64,000 nucleotides of DNA, from contig OZ038530.1 of assembly GCA_964036665.1 (NCBI GenBank), forward strand, positions 15,385,001 to 15,449,000, read 5' to 3'. Positions 24,201 to 35,397 of the stretch are shown in pieces. The stretch's first letter is position 1, and every line of letters starts with the position of its first letter. The translations under genes and the position numbers were made by a program. The notes below the pieces were generated by a model that was not told the origin of the DNA, searched no databases, and was given only the letters and a program-made list of their open reading frames with translations. This DNA is from Gordius sp. MW1. Lineage: Eukaryota > Nematomorpha > Gordioida > Gordea > Gordiidae.

Positions 24201-25523
24201 GCTTTGGCTGATAATCCTTAGATAATGATATATTTAAACAAAAGTTTTAATAAAGTAAACTATTATTTTTTCACGTATTTACATATATGACAGTTAATAT
24301 AATAATTTTGAAAAAAACTTTAACATGCATTCTTCTTTAATTCTTATCTTAGTGGTGTCACCTTGCAAATCGACCATCCTAGCGGCGGGTGATGATGTCG
24401 GTAATATATGGGTTTACGAAGTGAGCGACCTTGTTAAACGGTATACCACAAATAGCGAAGACGCTGAATCGGGTCCCCCACTAGCTCCTCCCCGCACTTA
24501 TGGCTCGCCTATGAGGATCATTGCTTTCCAAGTATTTAATAGTTGTAGAGCAAATTCTGAACATTAATTGTGGGATTTTTCCATTAAACCCTTTTAAAAC
24601 CTTTCAAAAGTATTTGAGGGCGTTAAGCTTAGTTTTAAGTAGCTCAAAAAAATTGAAGAGATTGATCATTTTTTTGTTTGTGTAGTATGATTAAGGAATG
24701 AGCTGAAATGGGGTTTGGATATTTCAATATTTTATACATATGGAATGGTGTAAAAACCATTTCTCTCTACCAATTTCGTTAATTAAGGTATAGGTTTTGA
24801 TATCTGCTTTAGAGTCTTCCTATGTTTAGTTTTCCCGCGAGTTCATCCTCTTAATATTTTCCTACTTACCTGTTACATGCATAAAATCTTAATCTGTGCG
24901 TAGCAAGCTTTGTTATCAAAACGCCTTGAATCGTAGTATGGCTGTTTTGTAGTTTTTTCGAGCCTTTTCCTGGTTATAATTGGAATTAAAAGACTTTGAC
25001 TTCGCTATTTTGTAGATGAATATTTTTCCTATCTTGAAATTTAGTATTTCAATAATACTAAAATTCAATTTAAAAAATATATATAGCCCCTAAATTTGTT
25101 AACCTTAAAGATATAACGTCTAGGCGTAAAGGCACATAACAACTCCTACTACATGGTATTACTAACTAAAAATCCTGCGGAACTTTTATAAATGATATTA
25201 AACTTTCAGTATTGACAACAAAAAAATATATTTATTGTTAAGGTAGCCAGTTGGCCCGAAGATGTTGATATGCTTTCAAGTGACGCCAAGACAAATATCC
25301 CACATCCCAAATGGAATATTTTGTCCAAAGTAAATTTCAATTGAAATATGTCTTCATTATATTTTTTTAAAGAATTCACTACGATTTTTAAAAAACTTGC
25401 ATACTAATATTTTAGATAGTGAATTGCGTGGGTATTAGTGCCGACCTTCGCTACATGGTCGGTGGTATGAATTGTAATCTTATTACCGTTTGGGATAAAG
25501 ATGATAACTCAGAAGAATTTTAA
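18242..25523 (+). CDS. LRWD1: LRWD1/ORCA-like WD40 protein, ten exons (N-terminal part not found)
   Basis: Exons 18242-18362, 18398-18513, 18564-18642, 18703-18825, 21583-21805, 22191-22291, 23052-23237, 24353-24531, 25243-25329 and 25416-25523 join in phase with GT...AG at every junction and give 440 codons. Recognisable stretches are LRCHS...IWDIKFEP, NILAIAGK, HKSPIKSVVFHP, NIFMWDV, NIYVWDL, AGDDVGNIWVYEVSDL and a final NLITVWDKDD. They follow the order of the C-terminal WD propeller of LRWD1, which binds the origin recognition complex and repressive histone marks. Upstream of 18242 the frame is closed by TAA, so either this is an N-truncated start or 5' exons (perhaps around 17899-17940 and 18079-18170) join with an indel. 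The usual leucine-rich half is not seen. The gene-symbol match is by memory of the family. Confidence 0.75.
18363..18397 (+). other. 35-nt intron in the LRWD1-like gene
   Basis: GTAATATT...ATCAG; its removal restores the frame between the DIND block and the RCAVVGQEYLSIINC block. Without it, two frames would be needed. Confidence 0.65.
19001..20911. mobile_element. Foldback element with about 600-bp inverted arms
   Basis: The left arm 19001-about 19613 (starting GGGACATTCCATGTCAAAT) and right arm about 20318-20911 are near-perfect inverted copies, ending inward at a C run on the left and the matching G run on the right. The outer ends are flanked by ATAA on both sides (18997-19000 and 20912-20915), a possible 4-bp target duplication. 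The 700-bp middle is single copy and holds one short open frame (19889-20074). The element lies wholly within the 2.76-kb intron 18826-21582 of the LRWD1-like gene. The superfamily is not clear from the ends. Confidence 0.88.
19886..20074 (+). CDS. Short open frame inside the foldback element, unknown
   Basis: About 62 codons beginning near the second residue of a longer open stretch from 19874 (a possible acceptor CCCTAG precedes it). The protein is charged and leucine-rich, with the segment KKWDILKIVSPLTSTGELIP. I do not recognise it. It may be a captured exon or a remnant of the element's own protein. Confidence 0.3.
   Translation: MLNLIYNKNYDDEKIIVSLLNPCEPFRLDKFHKISLKKWDILKIVSPLTSTGELIPYLKRNA
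21345..21467. mobile_element. CATGGGCGTAGCC MITE, 123 bp
   Basis: Left end CATGGGTATAGCCAGC, right end GGCTACGCCCATT; flanked by AATAGATC on both sides (21337-21344, 21468-21475). It is in the same LRWD1-like intron as the foldback element. Confidence 0.8.
22717..22978. mobile_element. CATGGGCGTAGCC MITE, 262 bp
   Basis: CATGGGCGTAGGCAGG at the left and CCTGGCTACGCCCATG at the right, flanked by TAACTATG on both sides (22709-22716, 22979-22986). It carries an internal duplication around GCTCTCAGGAAAATTTTTGG. In an LRWD1-like intron. Confidence 0.85.
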
Positions 25524-27338
25524 TTATCATTTATACCTTTGAAAATTAGAACAACATTTTGTAGTACCTTGTAAATATGTAAAAAATAATGTATGTATTG
25601 TTAATGTCTCAATTTGTAGTGATAATAAAATGTGATGTATCTAACGTGATATATTTAAATTTAGTTCCCGTTAGTGTAAAAATGGCTGGGTTTCTTTATG
25701 CAACTAAGAAAAACAGACCCAAAAACTTTGGTCTTCTTACAGCATTTTTCTTTAACTTTGAACATCTTATCCCGCACACTAGTAGGAGAGAAAAGGGTGA
25801 TCAATTATAGCTTTTGAAAGAGAACGCCCTTTCTCTCCTTCCTTCGCTTGCAACTTACTCCCTCCCGTACCATGTATATGTTTTCGGCACTTTGGGGCAA
25901 AAAATTGGGGTTATAAAATAAGAGTTGAGCACAAATTTTATTTTCACAAATTTATATTTAACCTTAGGCTTATGAATATATTTTGTCCTTTAAATAAAAA
26001 AATTAAAATAAAGAAATATTTTGCATAAGCGAATATAATGGTGATAAGAGGTGAATAGGATTGCCAGTAGTTGTAGTAGTGTAGTGGTAGTAATAGAGTT
26101 GATAAACAACAACACGCACTTAATTCCTAGTGTTAAAGGGAAGGTGGGGACCCCAATTTTGGGGTAATTTGTCAATAATTTGTATATAATTCAAAAATTA
26201 ATCGCTAGGAAAAAATTAATTTTTTTAATTGATTTTTCTCCCCTTTATCTATGTGGCATTAAGCCTTTTAATAATTTTTATTACCGTGGCAATGATTTGC
26301 CCTTTTTGATTTTTAAAATTACCCTTGGATTTTATGAATCTAGTTGGGCTGTTCAAGGCCACGCGTTTATTAATAGATTTTAAAATCACGATAATTGTTA
26401 ATTTAGCTATTTGTTAATTTATTGTTATCTCAGCGGTGTATTATTATTGGTGCGCCATCTTTATTTACGCCTAATCTGATTACCTCACCCATGATCTCCA
26501 TAACTGTGTATTTATCATTATTGTTACCACTTCGTTGTTTATTATTATTTGTGCGTTATCGTTATTTACGCCTAATCTGATTACCTTATCCATGATTATT
26601 ATTGTTACTACTTAAAAACGAATTGTCAGTAGAAATATTTTAGTCATAATAATTATTGAAGTTGAATAGATTTATGCGAAAGATGTAGTAGTAAGAAAAG
26701 TAAAACTGATTGATATTCGCGGTAATTCTAGAAAATAAATACATTTAGCTAGAAATTAAATAAATATATTATTCATCTCAAACGTCGAAGAATATATTAA
26801 ATTGAGGAGCAATAAAACAAAGAAGATAATTAATATAATTTATTCGCATTCACAAATACGAAAATCTATTAAACCAAATTTTTATCGATTAATTTGCAAG
26901 TTATGGACGTTAAAAAAAAGTCAACTACATTACTTTGTTTTATTTATGAATAAATTTTTTTAATTTTATGCCTTATAAATATATGAGGGATCGACCTAGA
27001 CTTAATTGTATAAAACTTTAAGCGAGTATGATGTTAAAAGAAAAAAAAAAGTAGTAGCGGAATTTTAAGTTTGACGGACGTTTATGAGGGAAAAAATTTT
27101 AAATTGCGTTTGACCCCTTCCCATTTGTGTGAAATAAAAGCTCGGCCCCCCCCCAAGGCAAAAAGGCTAGCTACGCCACTGGTAAAAGCTTTTTATGATA
27201 CACCTTTAATTTGAATGTTATAAGACAAATTATGGTCTTTACATCTTTATTTTATTTTTAAATTTTTTCATAGTGCCAAATCATTTGTCCTCAATTATAT
27301 CTAGTTATGAGATGTATATAAAATATATGTTAATCACA
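25524..27338. other. AT-rich intergenic DNA with a two-copy 101-bp repeat
   Basis: Around 26440-26610 a segment including TTTACGCCTAATCTGATTAC occurs twice, 101 bp apart. From about 27115-27185 there is a C-rich stretch ending AGGCTAGCTACGCCACTGG, the end of a second, related TGGCGTAGC-type short repeat (compare 36240-36258 and 34713-34727). No gene is seen. Confidence 0.55.
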
Positions 27339-27964
27339 AATTTAAAAGTAAAGTTTGGGAACGATTTGATCCCTTAATGGATGTTAATGGTGAATCAGTT
27401 CAGGCCTGCATTTGCAAAAATTGCCAAAAAATTCTTTCCTATAAATTAGCAGACGTGACATCGCATTTGAAACGGCACAAATGTATATCCCAAAAACAAA
27501 ATAGCCTAACACTAGATCACTATATTCATAAAATCAACCCTTAAAAGATAAAATTAGAAAAGCAATCATAAATCAGGCTATAAGATTTTGCTCTAAAGAC
27601 TTTCCAACATTAGCAGAAGGTTTTATTGAGTTTTACCAGTTTTTGGTAGATAATTTGTCGCCTAAGGGGCTTATCAAACCATAAGTCGCCATGTGAAGGA
27701 TTAAGCTAAAAAACTCCGACTTTCTATTATTACAGAAGTTAAATATTACATCCAGAGATGACTTTGTGCGGCCACAACGGACTTCTGATCATACAAAAAT
27801 TAGTTTTCTTACTTTCAGTACATTATATCAATCTTAGCCTGAGAAAAAAATATTGTTTACAGCACCTTTTACACATGAAAAAAAAATCAGGGGATAATAG
27901 CAGAAATGATGGTGGCTTTTGGCATTAAAGAAGTCTTCAAATTAATATTTGTCACTGATCAGAG

Positions 27965-28785
27965 CAGGGGTTTGTCCCGAACCCGGTAAAACTCGAAGTT
28001 TTACAGAACCCGAACCCAAACCCGAACCCATTTTTAAAAATACCTTAAAACCCGAACCCGATAAATACAAAAAGGGGTCGGGTTCGGGTTTTTATTTCAA
28101 AAATATATTGTGAATGGAATTGAATATCTCAGTTTTCTCTATCATGAGAATGTAACGAAACGAAGAATACCACATGATTTTAATTTCAATATTTTTATGT
28201 TTCGGCATTTTTCATTCATTAATCAATACTAATTATCTCAAGAATTATTTGTAAGTATTATATATATAATTGATATATATTAGACTATAATTTATATAAT
28301 GATTATAAATATTTTAAATATATGTACTTTAGAAGATGTTTTTATTGTAAGATTAAATAATATATCAAAATTATATACATAATTTATGTGTCAACTGTAT
28401 TTATTTTTCATGATGTGAAGTATTCGTTGAATAAAAATATTTTTGTGTAATTTATAATATGGTATGGCTTTTATTAATTATATTTTTATTACTTTTAAAT
28501 CCAAAAATAAATTAGAACATTAAAAATTCAATAAATACATATGCACAATGAGATGAATAATTGGCATGTGATTTTTATTAGGTGCTATTTAAAAATTAAG
28601 TTAACTATTCAATAATTTTTTGAAGGTAAAAATGTATTATTAGTATAATAAAATTTCTTGAACCCGAACCTGTACCCGAACCGGGTTTCAAAATTTATGC
28701 CAAACCCGAACACGAACCCGATTTCAAAATTTATGCCAAACCCGAACACGAACCCGATTTTATTTTGGGCGGGTTCAAACCCCTG
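27965..28785. mobile_element. hAT MITE, 821 bp, CCCGAACC subterminal arrays
   Basis: Perfect terminal inverted repeat CAGGGGTTTG/CAAACCCCTG with a perfect 8-bp duplication GATCAGAG (27957-27964 and 28786-28793). Both ends carry clusters of CCCGAACC and GGTTCGGG motifs, and the middle is AT-rich with no coding frame. It sits inside the codons for a hAT transposase, between VTDQ and SANIV. Confidence 0.95.
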
Positions 28786-29485
28786 GATCAGAGTGCTAAT
28801 ATTGTCAAAGCTTTAAACAATTTTCAAAGATTAAATTCCACGACACACCTTATAAACAATATAACAAAAATGGCGTTTAATGATTCATTCCTAAATTAAG
28901 AAGCCAGTTGTTTATAAGCTCATGAATGCCTATAAAGAATGTCAGGCACTATAAACAAAGTGGACTCAATAGCAAGCTATCCCATACCTTGCATCAAGAT
29001 GTAATTGTAAGTGGAACTCAAAACTGACCCTTTTGAATTCTATTTATAGGTTTATGACGAAGTTAAAGCGATATTGGAACAACGGAATGAACTTTCATTC
29101 TTCTTGCATATAGATAAAATGTTGTTAAAATCTTTAATAGAAGTTTTACAGCCGTTTAAAGAGGCTTCTCTTCAGTTGGAGGCTGAGCGCGAACCAACCA
29201 TACCATTCATTTCTGGAAAATTAAATGAATTGCTGCGAAATTTGCGATTTATTCGGCGGACAAATCAACTATATTAAGAATCGTTTAAAAGAAGCTATCA
29301 GGGAAAATGGTAATTCGTCGTTCTCACAAAATAGCCTCAGTCTTGCATCCGAAGCTTAAACAAATCAAGATGATAAATGAGGAAGAAAAATTAGATTGAT
29401 ATTAGAAATATTATAGAGAAAGAAGGGTTGTCTACATCGGAAACAAAGACACCTCTCGCAAGTACTTTAAAATTTTATATTATTT

Positions 29486-30275
29486 GCTATGCAATTTATG
29501 GGCTCGCTTTTTAGTTGTCCGTACGTTGTCCGTCCTCCAACGTTCTTACACCGTCTTTCAACTTTCTAACTTGCAGATTCAAACCCCGGAGAGGACAATT
29601 TTTTTTTAAACTTGTTAATACCATTGATAATATGACTTTTTGGCCGTCCGCTGGCTACTGACCAATGAAAAAATGACCATTGGCCAATTTGTGATTCGAA
29701 ATTTTTTTTTTCGTTTTTGAATTGGTATATTAGGTTAACATTGATAATTACCCTATGCCCTCCCCTACAAGGGCCTATGCCTCTACTGATATGGGTCCCC
29801 CTCCTCCTACAAAAGCCTTTGCCTCTATTGATGTGGGTTAGAATCCCGGCGGCAAATTCTTAATTGCTCGTTCGAATCCCGGAGAGGGCAAAATTTTTAT
29901 TTTTTTTAAATTAAATTAATATATTGTTCTTGTTAATACCATTGATAATATGACTTTTTGGCCGTACGCTTGCTACTGAATGTAAAAATGACCATTGGTC
30001 AAAGTGAGATTAAAATCAATTTTTTTCTTGATTATAATTATAGGCTAGTTATTTGGCTGTCTGCTAACCATTAAAAAAGAACACCACTGGCCAAAGTGAT
30101 GAAAAATTTGTATAAATAATTAACTGATTATTTTGCATTTAATACCCCCTATTCTCGCCCATAAATTGCATAGTAAATATGCTACTTTTATACGGAGTAT
30201 AGATGAGTTTCGGTCCCCCTTCCCTTGCTCCCCCTTCCCACGAGGGCCGAAGGCCCGAGTTTTATATATATATAT
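29486..30275 (+). repeat. T-arm repeat family, copy 1
   Basis: Starts TTGCTATGCAATTTATGGGC and ends with the palindrome GGGCCGAAGGCCC. The same landmarks occur inverted at 49278-50572. Inside, a module of a tRNA T-arm-like stretch (GGTTCGAATCC type), T-rich spacer and ATGACTTTTTGGCCGTCCGC...TGACCAATGAAAAAATGACC occurs twice (about 29573-29690 and 29834-30005). A second GCCCATAAATTGCATAG near 30163 is the inverse of the left landmark. No coding frame. Confidence 0.7.
29834..29900 (+). repeat. Two tandem tRNA T-arm-like motifs
   Basis: GGGTTAGAATCCCGG and, about 30 bases on, CGTTCGAATCCCGGAGAGGG resemble pol III box B (GGTTCGANTCC) in its hairpin. Box A, the D-arm and anticodon arm are not seen, so this is not a tRNA gene. 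Confidence 0.6.
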
Positions 30276-30649
30276 ATATGAGGTAAGAGACTAAAAAAAT
30301 TATTTCTGAATGGGAAGATGATGATCGAAATCCTGTGACAGAAGAGTTTAGTCAATATTTAGATGAGATTACTGAGGCTGATTTCGATTTATTAAAATGG
30401 TGGGAAGCCAAAGAGGCCAAGTATTATATTAAAAATTAATTTTAACCCTTAATAGATATCCTTAATTAGCACATTTAGCCCATATGATATTATGTACACC
30501 GGTACAAATGCCACCAGCGATCGAAACTTTTTTACGGCAGGAAGGCTTGTAGAAGAAAGGCGAACTTGCCTAGAAACAGATGTAAATGATTATTTATTTT
30601 TATTACATGATAATTATTAATGTTATTTTTATAAATATGTGATGAATTG

Positions 30650-30815
30650 AGCAGGGCGCGGAGTTCTTTTAAAAAAACGGGCATGGGCGGACCTGACGTT
30701 TTTCAAGACGGACCAAAAAATTCACAAACGGGCCTGAATTCGACGACGAGCCTGAAAGTTTTCAAAACGGGTATAGGCAGGCCGACCTTCTAAAAACGGC
30801 CCGTTGCAGATCTCT
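30650..30815. mobile_element. Short hAT end with CGGGCC-type arrays
   Basis: On the minus strand it begins AGAGATCTGCAACGGGCC and continues with scattered ACGGGCC motifs to about 30650. This is close to the TAGAG...TGC starts at 53971 and 55487. Only this end is present, between two transposase relics. Confidence 0.5.
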
Positions 30816-30829
30816 ATTAAACATTTCAG

Positions 30830-31500
30830 TCTTAATATCTTCCCCTGATTTTTCTTCGCGCATAAAGGGTGTTGTAAACAAAATTTTTAAGCATAAAAAA
30901 ATAAATTTTAGTATGACGTCCACTTATCCGTTGTGGCCGCGCAGACCCTACTGAATGCACTGCTTTAGCAGTGGGATAATAGACAATATAAATTTTCCGC
31001 CTCATCCTTCACATGGAGACTTATGGTTGAAGGATTATTTTTTTAAACATTTAAATGTCCCTTTGTAGACAAGTTATCCGCCAAAAATTAGCAAAATGCC
31101 CTCTATGTTTCATAGAGCTTTAAATCTTTGGCACAAAATCTTATGGATTGGTTTATAATTTCATTTTTTATTTTATCCCACTTTAAAGGGTTAAACTTTA
31201 TTTCTATATTGGTCCAAAGTAGAATTTTATGGGACAAGCGTATGCCGTTTCAAAGGGGAAGTGCCATCGCATGATTTATATGACAGGATCTTTTTGCAAT
31301 TTTTGCAAATGCAAGCATTGACTGGTTCACCACTTACATCCATCAGCGGATCAAATTGTTCCCAAACCTTACTTTTAAACTTATGATGAAGGTTTATTTT
31401 GTGCATACCTTTATCAAATCCTGAGATAATTGAAGACAAATCAATTGACACAAAATTTAAATTAGGTTGTAAAAAGCTTAATTCCTCCTTAAAATGTCAC
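30830..31500 (-). pseudogene. Second hAT transposase relic, inverted
   Basis: The minus-strand frame 31451-31227 has FDKGMHKINLHHKFKSKVWE followed by a BED finger (CICKNCKKILSYK, then a damaged His pair). It matches the start of the relic at 27339 almost residue for residue. The lower part (31200 down to 30830) reads like the next part of the same gene with stops. It is a close paralogue in opposite orientation, so the two copies face each other. Confidence 0.72.
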
Positions 31501-32952
31501 TTATTTTAAAGAAAAGGATGTATAAAATCATAAATGCAAGCCCAATATTTTAAAGTTAAATTTGGATAGATAGGTACCTTTTTGAGCCAGCTAAAAGATA
31601 TTTAATAATTAAAATTAATCTATAAAAATTTTAAATAATTGAAAAAATAAAAATTATTGATACCCTATCAAAAAATTAACCTTTATTAATAATTATGATA
31701 TTGTACAATGATTCAGTTTACAAATGGTCTCTGATATTAACTTGTTTATGTTTGACAGATTTTGGTCTAAAAAATAAATAGCTAAAAGTATTTAACATAC
31801 CTAGGTCTAAGATCTCTAACATTTTTGTATAAAATGTTAGAAAGCTCTTCAGGACAAGGAGGTTTTTGTTTAAACCTTCTGGCATCTTCTATTAACATTT
31901 GATTTTTGATTGGTGAACTATCCTAAGATATAAGATATAAAAATCATGCTATTTTATAAAGTTAATTTAAACAATTACTTTAATTTCCCCTAAAATTTTG
32001 AACTGATAAAAACAATCCATCTGTTTAATATAATCCTGACACTTTTTACCACTGATGACATACAAAGTACAGCTAACTTAAGACATAGATGCAACTACTC
32101 TTGATGTAATTTGAGTCACACCCTCCAACATATTTTGTTAGGTCAATATTTTTCAGAAGGTGCTAACAATCAATCAAAATACCCACTCCAGTATTAGTGT
32201 TATTTTATTAAAATTCTTTATATGTTAATCAAAGCCCAAACATTTCTATATCCAAATCCTATCATTTCAATAAATACATTTATATTCTCACATGTCTTAA
32301 TATAGATTATTATATTCACAAAATTTTAAATATAAGCAAATACTCATTACACTGTAAAAAATTATTTATTTCATATTTTAATTGTAATGATACTCATAAA
32401 ACATTGAAAATTTTCAACAAGTATTATCCAAAAGTAAAATGTAATGAAAAATACTTGAGAGAGAACCTCCTCTACATTGATTGGCTAATATTCATTTAAA
32501 GTTAATACACTATTTATATACTTTTGTGTGTTCATACGGAAATTTTGGCTCAGGATGAAAGCAAACAACCATGTTAGATATTTTAATAAACGTTACATAG
32601 CAATCTCTTAATACTATGTACAAATTATCTATGCTTTAAACTTACAATTTTTTCAAACTCGCAAGAGTTTTAAACATGTGCATCGATAAATTGCTTTTAA
32701 GAATGGGCGCGTAACTGACAAAGGAGGTAAAATATAAAGGAAGCATAAAATGCTTCTTTGACACGTGATATTAGTCAAATATAAGAATTCCATTAAAGTT
32801 TAGCAATGGAGTAGCTAGCCTCTTACCTTCGGGGATAGGGAGGGAAGGAAAAAAGGAGGGGGGGAGGGGTAACTTTTGTTTCACTCACGCTGGGCAGGGG
32901 GTAAATGACTGCTAGAATGCCATCTATATTTTATTTATAATTTAGTGTCATT
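31501..32952. other. AT-rich intergenic DNA, no gene seen
   Basis: Nothing gene-like was found. Around 32830-32910 there is a G-rich patch (GGGAGGGAAGG and GGGGGGAGGGG), possibly the edge of a decayed MITE. Confidence 0.45.
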
Positions 32953-33100
32953 CATGAGCGTAGCTAGCATTGGGATCAAAGAGGGCAATAATGATTTAGG
33001 GAGGAGCAAAATGATTATTTTTACAAAATTTAACAAATTTTTAAATTTAGGGATGGGCAGTCGACCCTCCCTGCTCCCCCACCCCTTGGCTACGCCCATG
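32953..33100. mobile_element. CATGGGCGTAGCC MITE, 148 bp
   Basis: Left end CATGAGCGTAGCTAGC, right end GGCTACGCCCATG, flanked by GTGTCATT on both sides (32945-32952, 33101-33108). Confidence 0.88.
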
Positions 33101-33781
33101 GTGTCATTGGTTACTTTCATATAGCTACTCACGGGCGGCCCTACCGGATCGGAGGTTTATCCAATTAGCGGGTTTCGGATGGGCCATTCCCCCCGAGGCC
33201 TCAAAAAAGTTTTATCCAAAAAGCCACTTCAAAAAAATACATTTTATAAATTGCTTAAATCTTATAGGAAATAGAATGTTTGTAAGAATTCAAGTTTTAA
33301 ACATAAGTCCCTAAAAAGAGTAGGATTTCTAAGTAGCAATGACGTAACTGGCATTTTCCTTTGGGGTCGGCCAAACTTATATTCGGCAATTTTTTTTCTA
33401 TAGCCATTTGTCAAACTTTATAATCAGCTATTCCTTGGAGTAATTTTTTTCTCAAAATATCTTAAACTCGTACCTTTCTAAATCCATATTATTAGTATGT
33501 TCCTACTTAGATCTTCTTTCCTTCAACTTACACAGGCACGCAAAATTCGAAATCTGCAATGGTCCTATTTAGGTCAAGCAGCCCGCCCGTTACAAATAGA
33601 TAAACAGGTCCGATTTGGGCCCAGGCTAGTTTTTTAAAAAGCTCGGGCCCCGATCGCATACAAAAAAATTTATTTAGTTTCTTTTGATATTCAATTGTAA
33701 TTTTTTTATTGAAGTAATTGAACAAATATATATATTAAATATGTTAATAATAATCATGCAAAAAATCATACATGTCAAAAT

Positions 33782-35389
33782 TAGTGATGCGGAAAAACCG
33801 AGAAAAATGACGAGACGAGACGAGACGAGAATTTGAAAAATGGGGTCGAGATCGAGACGAGAATTTTGATGTCGAGATTAGACGAGACGATACGAGATTT
33901 TTTCGGCGAGATCTCGACTTTTTATTGATCTCTATATTTTAGTAAATTATTGTTTTGAAAGATTTATATTTAAGGTTCTAAGTATTAATCAATATGTATG
34001 GAATATATTTGATATTAAAAAAATTTCTAAGTGTAGTAAATATTATATATTTTTGCAAAAAATTTAAAACTTGGCAATCATTTACCCCCTTAGGGTGTGC
34101 GCATAATTTCATAATATATTTATCACATATTTGTGTCCATAGCATCATTAAATACTACAAAAATTTAGGCTTAGAATGAGTTCTGATGAAATAGTAAATA
34201 TTACCAAAGCAGATTTGAATTTCGCAGTTACTCATCCTGCATGATGAGGTAATTATAAATTGGTGGTCAGTTTGAAAAATTATACAAGTTAAGCTAAGGT
34301 GACTCATGATTTTTGAGCACCCGCCTAACGATTTCAAAAGTACAGTAGAGTTTTTAATGACACCGTAATAGATTAAGTCTTAAATCATGAGTTTTCTAGA
34401 AGTTTTTATGCTTCAACTATTAGTATACCTTCCAAATTTTTGAACCTTAATAAGGCAATATGTGAATACATAGGTTTGTCATATGCATTACTTTTCATAA
34501 TATAAGCTGGGTTGGCAGGTGCATTCAAGTTTACTATAATTTCTATAATTTTGCAATATAAAATAAACACGAACCTATACTGTATCCGATAACTATTTAA
34601 TGACAAAGTTAATTAGAATTGGGAGGTAATTATTTGGAATACATAAATTAAAATACGTGCACCTTAATCCTATAATATTGCTGCTTTTATTGTTATTTTT
34701 ATAACGTTTTAATCAGTGGCGTAGCTAGAGGGGGGCCGTCTCAATTTGCTCAATTATGCAACTATGTCAACTATAAGCGAACTTATACGTTTCTAAGTCT
34801 ATTTATAACTGACAGACACAGTGAATTTGATACAAAAGTTCACGGGCGTAGCCATGTTTTGGATTGGGGGGGGGCAACGTTTAAAAGTTCAATCAGGGGG
34901 GGGGGGTGCAAAACATAATTTTTTTTAATTTTTAAGGATTTTTGCATTGAAAATTTTTTTTTCTCGTCATGTAGGGGGGGGGGGGCTACGCCCATGCAAA
35001 AGCTAGAACAATAAAATTTAATTTTTTATACTTCAAATTTATTTATAGTTTTTTTAGTCTACACTTTTTATAGAAAATGTTATCTTTATGAATTAATTCA
35101 TATCGTCACATTGTCAATGGATATCCTGCCCCGCTAAATCTTTAAAAAGTATGTGTATTAAAGTCTTTAAAAATTTGCCATTTGGAATTTTTAACACTTA
35201 TTTAATATTTTTAATAAAACAGGAGAAATTTTTGTTCCGTATATTTTTTTTAAAAAAAGTCGAGACGAGACGAGACGAGACCGAGATTTTTTTAGACCGA
35301 GACTAGACGAGATCGAGATTTTCATAATTGCTCCCGAGACGAGACGAGATTTTGTTTTCGAGACCGAGACAGGACGAGATCGAATACTA
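33782..35389 (+). mobile_element. Intact 1.6-kb non-autonomous hAT-like element (GAGAC family)
   Basis: TAGTGATGCGG at the left, GAATACTA at the right (inverse TAGTATTC), flanked by the perfect 8-bp duplication GTCAAAAT (33774-33781, 35390-35397). Both ends carry long arrays of CGAGA and GAGACGAGA. It has no coding frame, so it depends on a transposase made elsewhere. A MITE (34841-34996) is nested within. Confidence 0.92.
34841..34996. mobile_element. CATGGGCGTAGCC MITE, 156 bp, nested
   Basis: CACGGGCGTAGCCATG at the left, GGCTACGCCCATG at the right, flanked by CAAAAGTT and CAAAAGCT (34833-34840, 34997-35004). It sits inside the GAGAC element. Confidence 0.85.
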
Positions 35390-35397
35390 GTCAAAAT

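Larger units (their letters stand above)
27339..30620 (+). pseudogene. hAT transposase relic, split by two insertions
   Basis: Pieces of one hAT transposase can be followed along the + strand: a BED-type zinc finger at 27339-27543 (CICKNCQKILSYK then HLKRH), a region with DFPTLAEGF, then VTDQ...SANIVKAL interrupted by the MITE at 27965-28785, a helical stretch at 29050-29277 (LQPFKEASLQLEAE), a segment with SVLHPKLK, and after the repeat at 29486-30275 the C-terminal dimerisation domain (DFDLLKWWEAKEAKY, then NATSDRNFFTAGRLVEERR, 30300-30600). Many stops and shifts make it inactive. hAT transposases cut and paste elements with 8-bp target duplications. Confidence 0.82.

Noticed and set aside
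29834..29900. Possible tRNA gene
   Set aside because: Only T-arm-like motifs are present; no D-arm, anticodon arm or acceptor stem can be drawn.
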